Shown here piece after piece: positions 20,593-29,866 of a stretch of DNA of 64,000 nucleotides. This stretch comes from Colwellia psychrerythraea. Its GTDB lineage: Bacteria > Pseudomonadota > Gammaproteobacteria > Enterobacterales > Alteromonadaceae. The notes beneath the pieces were generated by a model, which searched no databases, had not been told where the DNA came from, and worked only from the letters and a program-made list of their open reading frames with translations. Numbering within the stretch: the first letter of the stretch is position 1; the number at the start of each line of letters is the position of its first letter. The position numbers and the translations under genes are program-made. The stretch spans positions 62,001-126,000 of the forward strand of contig NZ_JQEC01000051.1 of NCBI RefSeq assembly GCF_000764185.1, given 5' to 3'.

Positions 20593-22503
20593 TTAAGTTG
20601 TTTTTTCTTTAGCATTCCAAACCAAGTCACAAATACCATCTTTAGGAACAAAACCTGTTGGTGCTTGCAGTAGTAAACGACGAATACCTTCATGGTCGAA
20701 CTGATGGCAAGCTTCATCTAGTTTTACCAATATTTTTTCTAATTCGTTCCATGGCAACCATGCTTCATGAGCAGACAATATACGACGATGCTCTGTTTGA
20801 GTAATATCATCACCTATTAATAATTCTTCAAAAAGCTTTTCGCCCGGGCGCAATCCGGTGTATTCAATAGTAATGTCGCCTTCAGGGTTTTGTTTATCAT
20901 TTACTGTCATACCGCTTAATCTAATCATTTTTTCTGCTAGGTCAGATATTTTTACAGGATCCCCCATATCTAATACAAAAACATCACCACCTCTTCCCAT
21001 TGCTCCTGCCTGAATAACCAGTTGAGAAGCTTCAGGAATCGTCATAAAGTAGCGAATTATTTCAGGGTGTGTAACCGTAATAGGGCCACCATTTTTTATT
21101 TGCTTTCGAAATAATGGTACAACAGATCCAGACGAACCGAGGACATTTCCAAATCTAACCATACAGAAACGTGTCTTTCCATTTATCTGCTTAGTTTTAT
21201 CAGCTAATGATTGAAGAACAAGCTCTGCCATCCGTTTAGTTGTTCCCATAACATTGGTAGGCCTTACAGCTTTATCTGTAGAAATTAGAACAAATGTTTC
21301 AACTTGAGCCTCTATTGCTGCTTCAGCAACAAACAAAGTCCCGAATATATTATTTCGAACACCTTCTATGACATTATGCTCAACCACTGGTACGTGTTTA
21401 TAGGCAGCAGCGTGATAAATAGTCTGCACGCTAAAAGTTCTCATAACCGTTAACAAACGATTTTTATGCTGTACAGAGCCTAATAAAGGGACAATTTGCA
21501 AATCGTAATCAAGTTTAATAGCTAAATTTTGTAATTCTCCGTTAATACTGTAAAGGGCAAATTCAGAAAGCTCTAATAATACTATTTTTTTGGGCCGCTG
21601 ATTTAATATCTGACGACACAACTCAGAGCCAATGGAACCACCAGCCCCAGTTATCATAACAACTTTATTAGTAATATTAGCTTGAAGAAGATCCTTATTG
21701 GGTGCTACTGAATCACGCCCAAGCAAATCCTCAATCGAAACCTCACGGAGTTCATCAATTTTAGCTTTACCACTAACTAAATCTGCTGAACCAGGAATAG
21801 ATAATATCTCAACGGATAAAGCTTCGATTTTCTCTAATACACGTGCTATACATTTTTTACTCTCCCTTGGCATAGCAAGTAAAAGACGAGAAACTGATGA
21901 TTTTTCAATTAGGAAAGGAAGCTCATCACGACTAAATACAGTTATTCCTTGTACAATCCTTTTTTGGATTTTTATATCATCATCAATGAAGGCTACGGGA
22001 TAATATTCATCTCCATGTAACAGAGACTGAGCAAGTTGTCTTCCCGCAGAACCTGCGCCATATATGATAACTTTTTCTTTATACTTATTTTTTATTGATG
22101 AAGTAGCTATTAATGTTCGCATCAAAAAACGGCTTCCACCGACTAAGACCAATAAAAAAGCTGAGAAGATTACAGGGACAGTACGAGGTAAATCAATATT
22201 TAAAAAGAATGACAAAAAAACTAAAGCAATAGTAGTAAAACACACTGACATAACAATGCTTACAGCTGCTTTACTATTTATATATCTCAGGACAGCCCTA
22301 TATAGACCAAGTTTGACATTAGCAATTAAGGCAATAGGAAGCAGACAAGCAAGTAGAATCCAGGAAGGTGGATGATAAAAAATAGCTATTGTATCTAAAC
22401 GAACAAGCATTGAAGCCCAAAATGCAACACTAACAAAAATAAGATCTGAAAAAAGAGAAATAATACGTTTTATGGGTCTTGATGTTTGAAATAAAAAATT
22501 CAT
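20593..22503 (-). CDS. Membrane-bound UDP-GlcNAc 4,6-dehydratase, WbpM/CapD family
   Basis: Expected to convert UDP-GlcNAc to UDP-4-keto-6-deoxy-GlcNAc, the branch point to QuiNAc or FucNAc. The 636-residue protein has four N-terminal membrane helices (~10-135), a first Rossmann domain (VIIYGAGSAGRQLAQ) and a second catalytic domain (VMITGAGGSIGSELCRQIL). The catalytic segment reads STDKAVRPTNVMGTTKRMAE, with Met where short-chain dehydrogenases have Tyr, as is typical of WbpM-like C6 dehydratases. Downstream of the PglC-like transferase and WbpV-like reductase genes, which fits a QuiNAc/FucNAc priming module. Confidence 0.9.
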   Translation of the reverse strand: MNFLFQTSRPIKRIISLFSDLIFVSVAFWASMLVRLDTIAIFYHPPSWILLACLLPIALIANVKLGLYRAVLRYINSKAAVSIVMSVCFTTIALVFLSFFLNIDLPRTVPVIFSAFLLVLVGGSRFLMRTLIATSSIKNKYKEKVIIYGAGSAGRQLAQSLLHGDEYYPVAFIDDDIKIQKRIVQGITVFSRDELPFLIEKSSVSRLLLAMPRESKKCIARVLEKIEALSVEILSIPGSADLVSGKAKIDELREVSIEDLLGRDSVAPNKDLLQANITNKVVMITGAGGSIGSELCRQILNQRPKKIVLLELSEFALYSINGELQNLAIKLDYDLQIVPLLGSVQHKNRLLTVMRTFSVQTIYHAAAYKHVPVVEHNVIEGVRNNIFGTLFVAEAAIEAQVETFVLISTDKAVRPTNVMGTTKRMAELVLQSLADKTKQINGKTRFCMVRFGNVLGSSGSVVPLFRKQIKNGGPITVTHPEIIRYFMTIPEASQLVIQAGAMGRGGDVFVLDMGDPVKISDLAEKMIRLSGMTVNDKQNPEGDITIEYTGLRPGEKLFEELLIGDDITQTEHRRILSAHEAWLPWNELEKILVKLDEACHQFDHEGIRRLLLQAPTGFVPKDGICDLVWNAKEKTT

Positions 22504-22638
22504 TTAAAATGCTTACTTACTGAGAGGTTGGAATATCTAATAGTATTTTCAACTATAAGATATAATTACGGCTCATTATACACAAGCACATCTATTTATG
22601 ACATTTTTAAAATTTATTTTGCTCAAAGTTAATCAATT

Positions 22639-23205
22639 TTAATTTATACGGTCACCAGAGCCACTTCCAGTGACTGTTTGAATAATATATTTAAAATAAT
22701 TACGTAGGGTAAATTTGCTAATCATTATTTGATCAGTTTCTGCCAATAACTTTGGTGTAGACATATCAATAGTATTTACTTGAGCAAGTCCCGTAATTCC
22801 TGGTAAAACACCATAAACATTTCGACTATCCCGCTCTCTTATCAACTCCTCTTGATTGAACAGATTTGGTCGAGGTCCTACAAAGCTCATTTCGCCCTTT
22901 AATACATTGATCAATTGGGGTAATTCATCGACTTTTGTCTTACGAAGAAAACCGCCAAGCTTGGTAATGGATGCTGTGCTAGCTAAATGACTCGCTACTG
23001 ACTTTGTATTAACTGACATAGTACGGAACTTAATTAGCCTGAACGATTTTTTATTTTTACCAACACGTTGCTGAATAAAAATAGGGGAGCCCGTATCAAA
23101 ATATCCAATGATAGTTACAATTACTAAAATAGGAAAAGTAAAAAACAGCCCTAAAAGAGCCATTGAGAAATCGAGGGTTCTGGTTACCAAATTATTCATA
23201 ATCAT
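22639..23205 (-). CDS. Initiating sugar-1-phosphate transferase, short PglC/WreU type
   Basis: Monotopic phosphoglycosyl transferase that would place the first sugar phosphate on undecaprenyl phosphate. At 188 residues it is the minimal form: an N-terminal hydrophobic re-entrant helix (MALLGLFFTFPILVIVTIIG), GSPIFIQQRVGKNKKSFRLIKFRTM, KVDELPQLINVLKGEMSFVGPRP and PGITGLAQV, all family motifs. The start codon overlaps the stop of the upstream reductase gene (ATGA), implying coupled translation. With a WbpM and a WbpV-like partner, the likely substrate is UDP-QuiNAc or UDP-FucNAc. Confidence 0.92.
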   Translation of the reverse strand: MIMNNLVTRTLDFSMALLGLFFTFPILVIVTIIGYFDTGSPIFIQQRVGKNKKSFRLIKFRTMSVNTKSVASHLASTASITKLGGFLRKTKVDELPQLINVLKGEMSFVGPRPNLFNQEELIRERDSRNVYGVLPGITGLAQVNTIDMSTPKLLAETDQIMISKFTLRNYFKYIIQTVTGSGSGDRIN

Positions 23206-24161
23206 TTCTTTTTGTTTAAGTTGTCGATAAAAGCATCTGCTGTTTTTTTCATAGATTCAGCAGAAGAGTATGGAGGGGACCAGTTTAATAGTCTAATTGT
23301 TTTAGATATATTAACTTGTAACGATCCACATAATCGTTGAGATATTGCTGGCTTGCCAATTAATTGACTAGCAATATCGAACAATAGCGGAGGAATAGGT
23401 ATTAATCTGTTAGGTACATTTAATGCTTCCGCCATATTACCTAATAAAGCAGTCGTTGATACATCTGCATTATCAGAAACCAAAAAGGTTTGATTCGCTG
23501 CGTCCGGGTGGTCAATGCAGGTAATAATCAAATCAACAAGATTATCCACAGAGACTAAACTACGTTTATTATCTTTGATTCCGCCTAATGGTAAAGGTAA
23601 GCCTTTATTTATCCATTTAATCATAGAAGCAAAGTTTGCTTTTACACCTGGCCCATAGACTAATGGTGGGCGAATAATAACAACTTCCATACCCGTTTTT
23701 AACGATACATTACGTAAACCTACTTCGGCTTCATGTTTACTTAAACCATAAGGATCTGTAGGCACAAATATATCATCGGGTTTAAATGGTGAACCTAGCT
23801 CGGTTGACTCTCCGTTCACTTTAATCGAACTAATAAAAATAAAACGCTTGACACCTGCTTCAGCAGCTTGCTGAGCAAGGTTGATAGTGGCATGTGTATT
23901 AACTTCACGAAAATCCTTTAACGATTGCTCAATATTTACATTCATCACATGAACGCGGGCAGCACAGTGAATAATTATATCTTGATTAACTACAGCCCTT
24001 TTAAAGTCACTTTCACCATTAAATATAGGCACGCACACCGAATTATTATACCCTTCACTAGTTGAACGTAATACTACTGTAATATTATTTTGTTTATAAT
24101 TGAGTTGACTTAATAAATACTTACCAAGGAAACCTGTTGCGCCTGTGATCAAAATATTCAA
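23202..24161 (-). CDS. NAD-dependent sugar reductase/epimerase, WbpV/WbpK-like
   Basis: Short-chain dehydrogenase acting on nucleotide sugars; best guess is the 4-ketoreductase giving UDP-QuiNAc or UDP-FucNAc. The 319-residue protein has the Rossmann motif GATGFLGKYL at the start, IIHCAARVHVM, FISSIKVNGE and the catalytic YGLSK in DPYGLSKHEAE, the pattern of WbpV/WbpK rather than of GalE. The start is TTG at 24161, directly after the stop of the preceding glycosyltransferase gene, with AAAGGAAA ahead of it. It overlaps the next gene by 4 bases. Confidence 0.85.
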   Translation of the reverse strand: MNILITGATGFLGKYLLSQLNYKQNNITVVLRSTSEGYNNSVCVPIFNGESDFKRAVVNQDIIIHCAARVHVMNVNIEQSLKDFREVNTHATINLAQQAAEAGVKRFIFISSIKVNGESTELGSPFKPDDIFVPTDPYGLSKHEAEVGLRNVSLKTGMEVVIIRPPLVYGPGVKANFASMIKWINKGLPLPLGGIKDNKRSLVSVDNLVDLIITCIDHPDAANQTFLVSDNADVSTTALLGNMAEALNVPNRLIPIPPLLFDIASQLIGKPAISQRLCGSLQVNISKTIRLLNWSPPYSSAESMKKTADAFIDNLNKKK

Positions 24162-25298
24162 TTAATTTCCTTTCTGATTTTTGTAACAATATTGCTCATA
24201 GATATCTATATGCTTTTTAATAACGTCTTGAATATTAAATGCTGATTCAGCCAACTTTCTACCATTACTAGCAAACTTTAACCTTAAAGCATCATCATCA
24301 ATTAACTTTAAAACAGCTTCGGCCAATAACTCTACTGATTTAACAGGAACTAACAAGCCAGTTTCATTTGGTTCAATTGCATCTCTACAGCCAGGAACGT
24401 TGGTTGTGATTACAGCTCGCCCGCAAGCAGCTGCTTCAATTAAACTTTTTGGTAAGCCTTCACGATAGGAAGGTAGAACCATAATATTAGATTTACTTAT
24501 GGTTTCAGGCACATTGTGGCTATAACCCCAGTGCTCAATCAGACCAATCGAAACCCATTCATTTATCTGCTCTGGCGAAATAGATTTTGGATTTTCTAGA
24601 TCCGCATCTCCAACTAGTACCATACGTACGTCATTACGAGTTAATTTGACTATTCTAGCCGCAGCGGCAAACTCATTAACTCCTTTATCCACTAACAAAC
24701 GAGCGACTAACATGACTACAGGCATACCTTTTGGTTCTTCGCTCACTGAATATAACCCCAAATCAATACCGGATCCTCGAATAAACACTTCTTGATTAGC
24801 GTTAACAGCACCTAATTTTTTTAATATGTCACGATCAGAACTATTTTGAAAAATAACAGCACTTGCACCATTTAAAGCAACCTTATACAAACTTGAAATG
24901 AGTACCCTAAATAACTTAGCTTTAATACCTACAGCAATAAAAACATAACCGAGCCCTGAAATAGATGTAATCCTAACTGGTACCCTTAATAATCGAGCTA
25001 TTACATTCCCATATAATACAGGTTTGATTGTTACACTATGAATTATGTCTGGCTTAATAGACTTAATAACTCGATATAATTGGTTAACCGTTTTTAGCTC
25101 GTTATAAAAACCGACTCCACTACGAGAGAGTGATAATTGGTGCACTGTAATCCCATACGACTCTAAAAAGTTTTTTTTATTTGTAACGCCACATGCTAAA
25201 TGGACTTCATAACCTTGATTCATTGCCGATAAAGCTATAGGGAGTCTATGTGAAATAAAAAACCAATCGACATTTACAACAAACAACAATTTTTTCAT
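24162..25298 (-). CDS. Glycosyltransferase family 4, likely second sugar of the repeat unit
   Basis: A 378-residue GT-B glycosyltransferase. N-terminal domain: KKLLFVVNVDWFFISHRLPIA; C-terminal donor site: PSYREGLPKSLIEAAACGRAVITTNVPGC with the E-x7-E spacing of retaining GT4 enzymes. It abuts the reductase and PglC-like genes, a grouping where such enzymes usually add the second sugar to the lipid-linked first one. The donor is not known. Confidence 0.85.
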   Translation of the reverse strand: MKKLLFVVNVDWFFISHRLPIALSAMNQGYEVHLACGVTNKKNFLESYGITVHQLSLSRSGVGFYNELKTVNQLYRVIKSIKPDIIHSVTIKPVLYGNVIARLLRVPVRITSISGLGYVFIAVGIKAKLFRVLISSLYKVALNGASAVIFQNSSDRDILKKLGAVNANQEVFIRGSGIDLGLYSVSEEPKGMPVVMLVARLLVDKGVNEFAAAARIVKLTRNDVRMVLVGDADLENPKSISPEQINEWVSIGLIEHWGYSHNVPETISKSNIMVLPSYREGLPKSLIEAAACGRAVITTNVPGCRDAIEPNETGLLVPVKSVELLAEAVLKLIDDDALRLKFASNGRKLAESAFNIQDVIKKHIDIYEQYCYKNQKGN

Positions 25299-25377
25299 TA
25301 ACTTAGTCTCATATATTATTCAATATATTAAAATGCTCCAAATGGCCTAGTCTTATTCTTAACAGTATAAATATATT

Positions 25378-25407
25378 ATCTAAAGGTAACTCTATTTACC
25401 TTTAGAT
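25378..25407 (-). terminator. 12-bp hairpin between asnB-like gene and next glycosyltransferase
   Basis: Perfect stem ATCTAAAGGTAA / TTACCTTTAGAT with a 6-base loop. It lies in the 193-bp gap downstream of the asnB-like gene and covers the stop codon of the small overlapping frame. There is little U run on the minus strand, so it may be a pause or processing site rather than a terminator. Confidence 0.4.
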
Positions 25408-25523
25408 AATTTCTTTAATGCTATAATTGAGCGAGAGTTAACCTTAAAAGCATCATTATGAAGTACCGTAGAACGAATAGATAACTTACCTTTAAAGCCG
25501 TCCCACTCTTTTAGGGGAGGCAT
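25392..25523 (-). CDS. 43-codon frame overlapping the asnB-like 3' end, remnant or small gene
   Basis: In the frame shifted from the asnB-like gene, an ATG at 25523 opens MPPLKEWDGFKGKLSIRS, continues through NDAFKVNSRSIIALKKL and stops at 25392. It overlaps the asnB-like 3' end by 32 bases. Composition is convincingly protein-like and the frame fills the otherwise empty gap. It may be the tail of a gene deleted during cluster rearrangement, or a real small gene. No family recognised and no clear Shine-Dalgarno. Confidence 0.35.
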   Translation of the reverse strand: MPPLKEWDGFKGKLSIRSTVLHNDAFKVNSRSIIALKKLSKGK

Positions 25524-27420
25524 CCAGCCAAGCTTGAACCATTAGGACATCCCACAAATGAGCTGCATTATTTTCTTCACCCGTTAGGTGCTTGGTTAGT
25601 TTTTCAGTAATAAGTTTGGGATGATATAACCCCTGTTTACTTAATCGGTTTTCTGATAATAGATCACAGGCCCACTCTCTCAACTCTACCTTCAACCAAT
25701 GATGGATTGGCACTCCAAATCCCATTTTAGGACGATCCATCATTTCTTTAGGAAGATATTTATATAAAACTTGTTTAAGTGCCCACTTCCCACATTTTCC
25801 TTTTTGCTTCATAGAAATAGGCATCCGCCAAGCAACCTCAGCGACGTTAGGGTCAAGCAAGGGAATACGACCTTCTAAACTTACGGACATAGCTGTTCTA
25901 TCGACTTTTGTTAGAATGTCGCCTGGTAAGTAAGCTATCGAATCTTGATACATCATTCCTTCTAATTGAGAGTCTAAACAATTGGCCTTTGGAGACCAAA
26001 TACCTGAATGACTACCACCTATGATTAAGCTATCTGCATTCTTCCAATGCTTCATGCTAAGTAAATACAACTCATCAATATTCTGTGCTTGCAACCATTC
26101 ACCAAAACGTTTGACTTTAGGGCCGAGAGCTCCGGCTCTACCATAGCGTTCTGCAAAAGGCTTTAAGAAAAAAAACAGCTTCTCTAACACACTTACTGGA
26201 GTATTTCTGAGGATTCTAGTAAAAGTGGATTTACAAGGAATACGCTCAATTTTACCCCAAAGTTCTGGAATGGCTAAATATCGCTTATAACCTGAAAATA
26301 GCTCATCACCTCCATCACCACTTAAACATACTGTGACATGTTTTTTGGCCATAGCACTAACCAGATATGTTGGTATTTGCGAGGCATCAGAAAATGGCTC
26401 GTCAAACATAGCTCCTAATTTGGGAATGATTTCTAACGCATCTTTTGGTGATAAATATTGTTCATGATGATTTGTACCCAAATAACTTGCTACTTCTTTT
26501 GCATACTCAGCTTCATTATAACCTGGCACATCAAAGCCAATAGAGAAGCTATTTACAGGTTTATCGCTTTGTTTTTGCATCAAGGCTAAAATTAAACTTG
26601 AATCAACACCACCAGATAAAAACCCCCCCAAAGGAACATCAGCAGCCATTCTTAATTTAACCGCTTTCTTCAAAGTTATCTCTAAAGTTTCAATCGCTTC
26701 ATTTTCACAACTAAATAAATTTTTCTTAGCTGATTGTATGTTAGAAGCTAAATCCCAATAACTTTCAACACTTGCACTTGCACTTGCAGAGAAGCGTAAT
26801 ATACAACCCGGAGGGAGTTTTTTTATATTTGTGTAAATAGACAATGGTGCTGGAATATAGGAAGTTTCGAGTTGGTGAGTTAACGCACTGCGATCAATCT
26901 TTAATTCTAAGTCAAAATCAGCCTCAAGCGATTTAATCTCAGATGCAAAAGAAAAAACACCATTATGGTGATAATAATAAAGTGGTTTTTCGCCAAAACG
27001 ATCTCGTGCTAAAATAAGGGTTTTATCTCTTTCATCCCAAAGAGCAAAAGCAAACATACCATTAAATTTTTCTAAGGCTATATTAATGCCCCATTGTGAT
27101 ATAGCTGCCAGCATGACTTCAGTATCAGAACGCCCTTGCCAGTTAGTTATATTCAGCTCAGCCCGTAATTCCTCAAAATTATATATTTCACCATTAAAAA
27201 CTATAGTAAACCGTTTATCATGACTTTGCATAGGCTGGTGACCTGCTACTGTTAAGTCATGTATTGATAAACGTCTATGACCGAGAGTTAAGCCTGCATG
27301 CTGCCATATACCATAGTCATCAGGACCTCGATGTACAATTGCATTGAGCATATTTTTTATAGTCTTATAAGATTGCTCTGTCGATTTTCTAGGGTTATAA
27401 AAACCACTGATCCCACACAT
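25492..27420 (-). CDS. asnB: Asparagine synthetase B-like glutamine amidotransferase in O-antigen cluster
   Basis: A 642-residue class II amidotransferase. Cys2 (MCGISGFYNP) is the glutaminase nucleophile, residues ~1-200 are the glutaminase domain (HRGPDDYG, GHRRLSIHDL), and the synthetase domain carries the ATP PP-motif SGGVDSSLIL (~268-277). The location, between glycosyltransferases and away from amino-acid genes, suggests amidation of a sugar uronic acid rather than of aspartate, like WbpS-type proteins. An in-frame Ser-Ala repeat (FSASASASVES) is coded by a short hexamer repeat. Its ATG overlaps the stop of the preceding gene. Confidence 0.88.
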   Translation of the reverse strand: MCGISGFYNPRKSTEQSYKTIKNMLNAIVHRGPDDYGIWQHAGLTLGHRRLSIHDLTVAGHQPMQSHDKRFTIVFNGEIYNFEELRAELNITNWQGRSDTEVMLAAISQWGINIALEKFNGMFAFALWDERDKTLILARDRFGEKPLYYYHHNGVFSFASEIKSLEADFDLELKIDRSALTHQLETSYIPAPLSIYTNIKKLPPGCILRFSASASASVESYWDLASNIQSAKKNLFSCENEAIETLEITLKKAVKLRMAADVPLGGFLSGGVDSSLILALMQKQSDKPVNSFSIGFDVPGYNEAEYAKEVASYLGTNHHEQYLSPKDALEIIPKLGAMFDEPFSDASQIPTYLVSAMAKKHVTVCLSGDGGDELFSGYKRYLAIPELWGKIERIPCKSTFTRILRNTPVSVLEKLFFFLKPFAERYGRAGALGPKVKRFGEWLQAQNIDELYLLSMKHWKNADSLIIGGSHSGIWSPKANCLDSQLEGMMYQDSIAYLPGDILTKVDRTAMSVSLEGRIPLLDPNVAEVAWRMPISMKQKGKCGKWALKQVLYKYLPKEMMDRPKMGFGVPIHHWLKVELREWACDLLSENRLSKQGLYHPKLITEKLTKHLTGEENNAAHLWDVLMVQAWLDASPKRVGRL

Positions 27421-28517
27421 TAATTATTATTTCCAATTTCAAGTAATTTTTGGCTAATTGCTTCTATGGAATAAGTATTCCTAATAAAAGCTGCCGATTT
27501 TTTTGATATTTCAACTAACTCGCCTGAAGGCATATTAATATATTTAGCTAATAAGTTTTCTAGGGCATAAGCATCACCAATGACTGCCAAACGTTGTTCA
27601 TCATTAACGATAAGGCTAGCATCACCAACATCCGTAGAAAAAGTAATGCAACCAGAACCCGCAGCTTCTGCTAATACATTTGGAAAGCCTTCCGTTTTAG
27701 AGCTTAAGACAAAGAAGTCAACAGAGTTATAAAACTCTGACATATTACTAATTTGCCCTAACAATTCAACTTGCTCAAAGCTGATACTTTCTTTTTTTAT
27801 ATAATTGGTGAGAGTATGATTACCATTTACAACATCCCGACCTGCTATTCTCAACTTAATATTTGCATTAGCTTTTAAAATCGGTGCAACCGCTTTGATT
27901 AAGGTGTAATAATCTTTAGCTTCATGAAAACGACCAGCGGCACCAATGACAATATTATTATCATCAAATGTTCTTGGCTGATACTTTGTAAAATTATAAC
28001 CATTGGGAATATAGACACTTTTGATTATAGTGCTATAACCAAATTCTACATGCTGTTGCATAGCTCTATTCGCGCAATACACAACCTTATCTGGAATAGA
28101 CTTTAATAGCTTTCCTGCATATATAGCCAGCTTAGTACTCATACTCTCCCCCTTTAAGTCATCTAAAGAGTGGCGAACCCCCCAAATTAGTGGTGTGTTT
28201 ATTGCTGAAAAAAATTTAGCTAAGGCAGTTACAAAGTTAGCGTGATACATCCAACTGTAAAGGACATCTGGTTGATAATTCTTTAGAACATTCAATAATT
28301 TAAAAGGTGCAAGAAGTAAGTCGAAAGCTGAGTTACAATTTAAAGTAATCACTTCAACATTAGATCGCAATTTATCAGTCATTAAGCCCGATGAATCCAT
28401 TAAAGAAATAATAACACAGCGAGTTTCTTCAACACTATTAATATGTCTTATCAACATTTCTTCTGCGCCACCAACTTGGCTAAAGTTAGTGATTATGTGG
28501 ATATTAGTTTTTAACAC
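27420..28517 (-). CDS. Glycosyltransferase family 4
   Basis: A 365-residue GT-B enzyme of the polysaccharide locus. N-terminal IHIITNFSQVGGAEEMLIRHI is typical of GT4; the C-terminal donor site has VIGAAGRFHEAKDY and SSKTEGFPNVLAEAAGSG with the E-x7-E motif. Start is GTG with no strong Shine-Dalgarno. One-base overlap with the asnB-like gene. Acceptor and donor unknown. Confidence 0.85.
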   Translation of the reverse strand: MLKTNIHIITNFSQVGGAEEMLIRHINSVEETRCVIISLMDSSGLMTDKLRSNVEVITLNCNSAFDLLLAPFKLLNVLKNYQPDVLYSWMYHANFVTALAKFFSAINTPLIWGVRHSLDDLKGESMSTKLAIYAGKLLKSIPDKVVYCANRAMQQHVEFGYSTIIKSVYIPNGYNFTKYQPRTFDDNNIVIGAAGRFHEAKDYYTLIKAVAPILKANANIKLRIAGRDVVNGNHTLTNYIKKESISFEQVELLGQISNMSEFYNSVDFFVLSSKTEGFPNVLAEAAGSGCITFSTDVGDASLIVNDEQRLAVIGDAYALENLLAKYINMPSGELVEISKKSAAFIRNTYSIEAISQKLLEIGNNN

Positions 28518-28735
28518 TTTGAGTTTATCTTATTATTAAGGCAGGCTGCCCTGCGTAAGTCGAATTAATGAAATAGTGAATTAACCTTATATTTCAATAA
28601 TTCGAGTTCACAAGCGGTGCAGTCCTTGCATATACGTACTATCACTCTAAATCATAGATGTACACTTAGCGATTACAGGGGATATTCTCTACTGGTATTA
28701 TACAGGTAACTTTATGATGATCTGAACCAGTAAAA

Positions 28736-29803
28736 TCATCTAATCTCTAATACTTTTGTTACGTATTCGGATGGAGTTAAGAATTTATCAATCAATTTAT
28801 CACAGAACTCTACATTTGTAGTTAGGGTGTCAAGAATACAAGTAACTAAGGCAATCTCATCTTGAAAAGGGAATATACGTTCTTCTTTTAATAAGGTACT
28901 GACAGCACTAGTGCTTAAGGTTGATAAACATGGAGTATTAAGTGCTATAGCTTGTATCAAAGAGTTTGGCATTCCCTCGTATTTTGAGGCCGAGATGAAA
29001 ATATCAGACTTCAATATAAATGGAAAGGGGTTCTTTTGAAATCCCAAGAAATGAACCTGTTTAATAAGCTCCAGAGTATTTACTAAATGAATCAGCTCTA
29101 CCATATGCTCCCCCTCACCTAAGATTATCAGATGATAATTAGGAGTATTTAATAGATGGATCGCTTTAATTATTGTATCAACTCCCTTCGACTTGACAAG
29201 GCGGCCAACGACGATAAAATACTTATTTTTTTTATCAAAGTTGAAACTGATGCTATTTAAAGCAAGCTCATGAAGTCGATTTGCATCAACAGGATTGGGG
29301 ATAACATCCAGTTGCCTAGTTATACCATAAAAATTATGTAAATCATTTTCTACACTTATAGTTGGAACAATTAATTTATCTACTCTATCGTAACTAAAAC
29401 GTGTTATCGCTTTTAATAATTTTAATTTAAGATTAGTCTTACTCTCAAGTAGATTAATTGAAGGTGTGGAAGCCTCCCTCCCAATCAGGAAAGGCTTCGA
29501 ATTAGAGAATAACCTTGCCAAATATACGATTGAAATTACATATTCTTGAGAACAAAAAACGCTATCTATCTTATTCTGCGAATATAACTTTGATAATTTA
29601 AACAAAGACAGGCTAAAATTTTTCTTGCCCCCTTCAACAAGTTTAATGGAAGGGTTTAGTTCATTTAGGTATGGTCCTTCAGAAATACCAACAAAATACG
29701 TAACATTATAGCCAAGCATAACTGCTGTATTTGCAAATTCAACCGCCAAACGTTCTGAACCGCCCCCCCTAAAACTTGCTGAAACTACTAGAACTCTCTT
29801 CAT
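28736..29803 (-). CDS. Glycosyltransferase family 4
   Basis: A 355-residue GT-B enzyme. Seen: VLVVSASFRGGGSERLAVEFA at the start, YFIVVGRLVKSKGVDTIIKAI for the nucleotide-binding domain and ASKYEGMPNSLIQAIALNTPC with an E-x7 motif ending in Q, a mild deviation from E-x7-E. A good Shine-Dalgarno (AAGGTAAAA) precedes the ATG. The 218-bp gap downstream holds no recognised gene but has a GC-rich GGCAGGCTGCC hairpin. Confidence 0.83.
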   Translation of the reverse strand: MKRVLVVSASFRGGGSERLAVEFANTAVMLGYNVTYFVGISEGPYLNELNPSIKLVEGGKKNFSLSLFKLSKLYSQNKIDSVFCSQEYVISIVYLARLFSNSKPFLIGREASTPSINLLESKTNLKLKLLKAITRFSYDRVDKLIVPTISVENDLHNFYGITRQLDVIPNPVDANRLHELALNSISFNFDKKNKYFIVVGRLVKSKGVDTIIKAIHLLNTPNYHLIILGEGEHMVELIHLVNTLELIKQVHFLGFQKNPFPFILKSDIFISASKYEGMPNSLIQAIALNTPCLSTLSTSAVSTLLKEERIFPFQDEIALVTCILDTLTTNVEFCDKLIDKFLTPSEYVTKVLEIR

Positions 29804-29866
29804 TTTTACCTTAATATACAGAAAATTAGTGTTTATTAATTAGTATGTACTTATTAATTATATAAT

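Noticed and set aside
21698-22375. Two plus-strand frames of about 100 codons
   Set aside because: Antisense shadows of the WbpM-like dehydratase gene.
26765-26790. Triple ACTTGC hexamer as a possible phase-variable repeat
   Set aside because: It lies inside the asnB-like gene and is in frame (Ser-Ala repeats); change by whole units would not shift the frame, and three copies are too few.
28518-28735. Possible remnant gene (minus strand DDFTGSDHHKVTC) and GC-rich GGCAGGCTGCC hairpin
   Set aside because: The open stretch is short, has no start and no family; the hairpin has no T run. Left as an ordinary gap.
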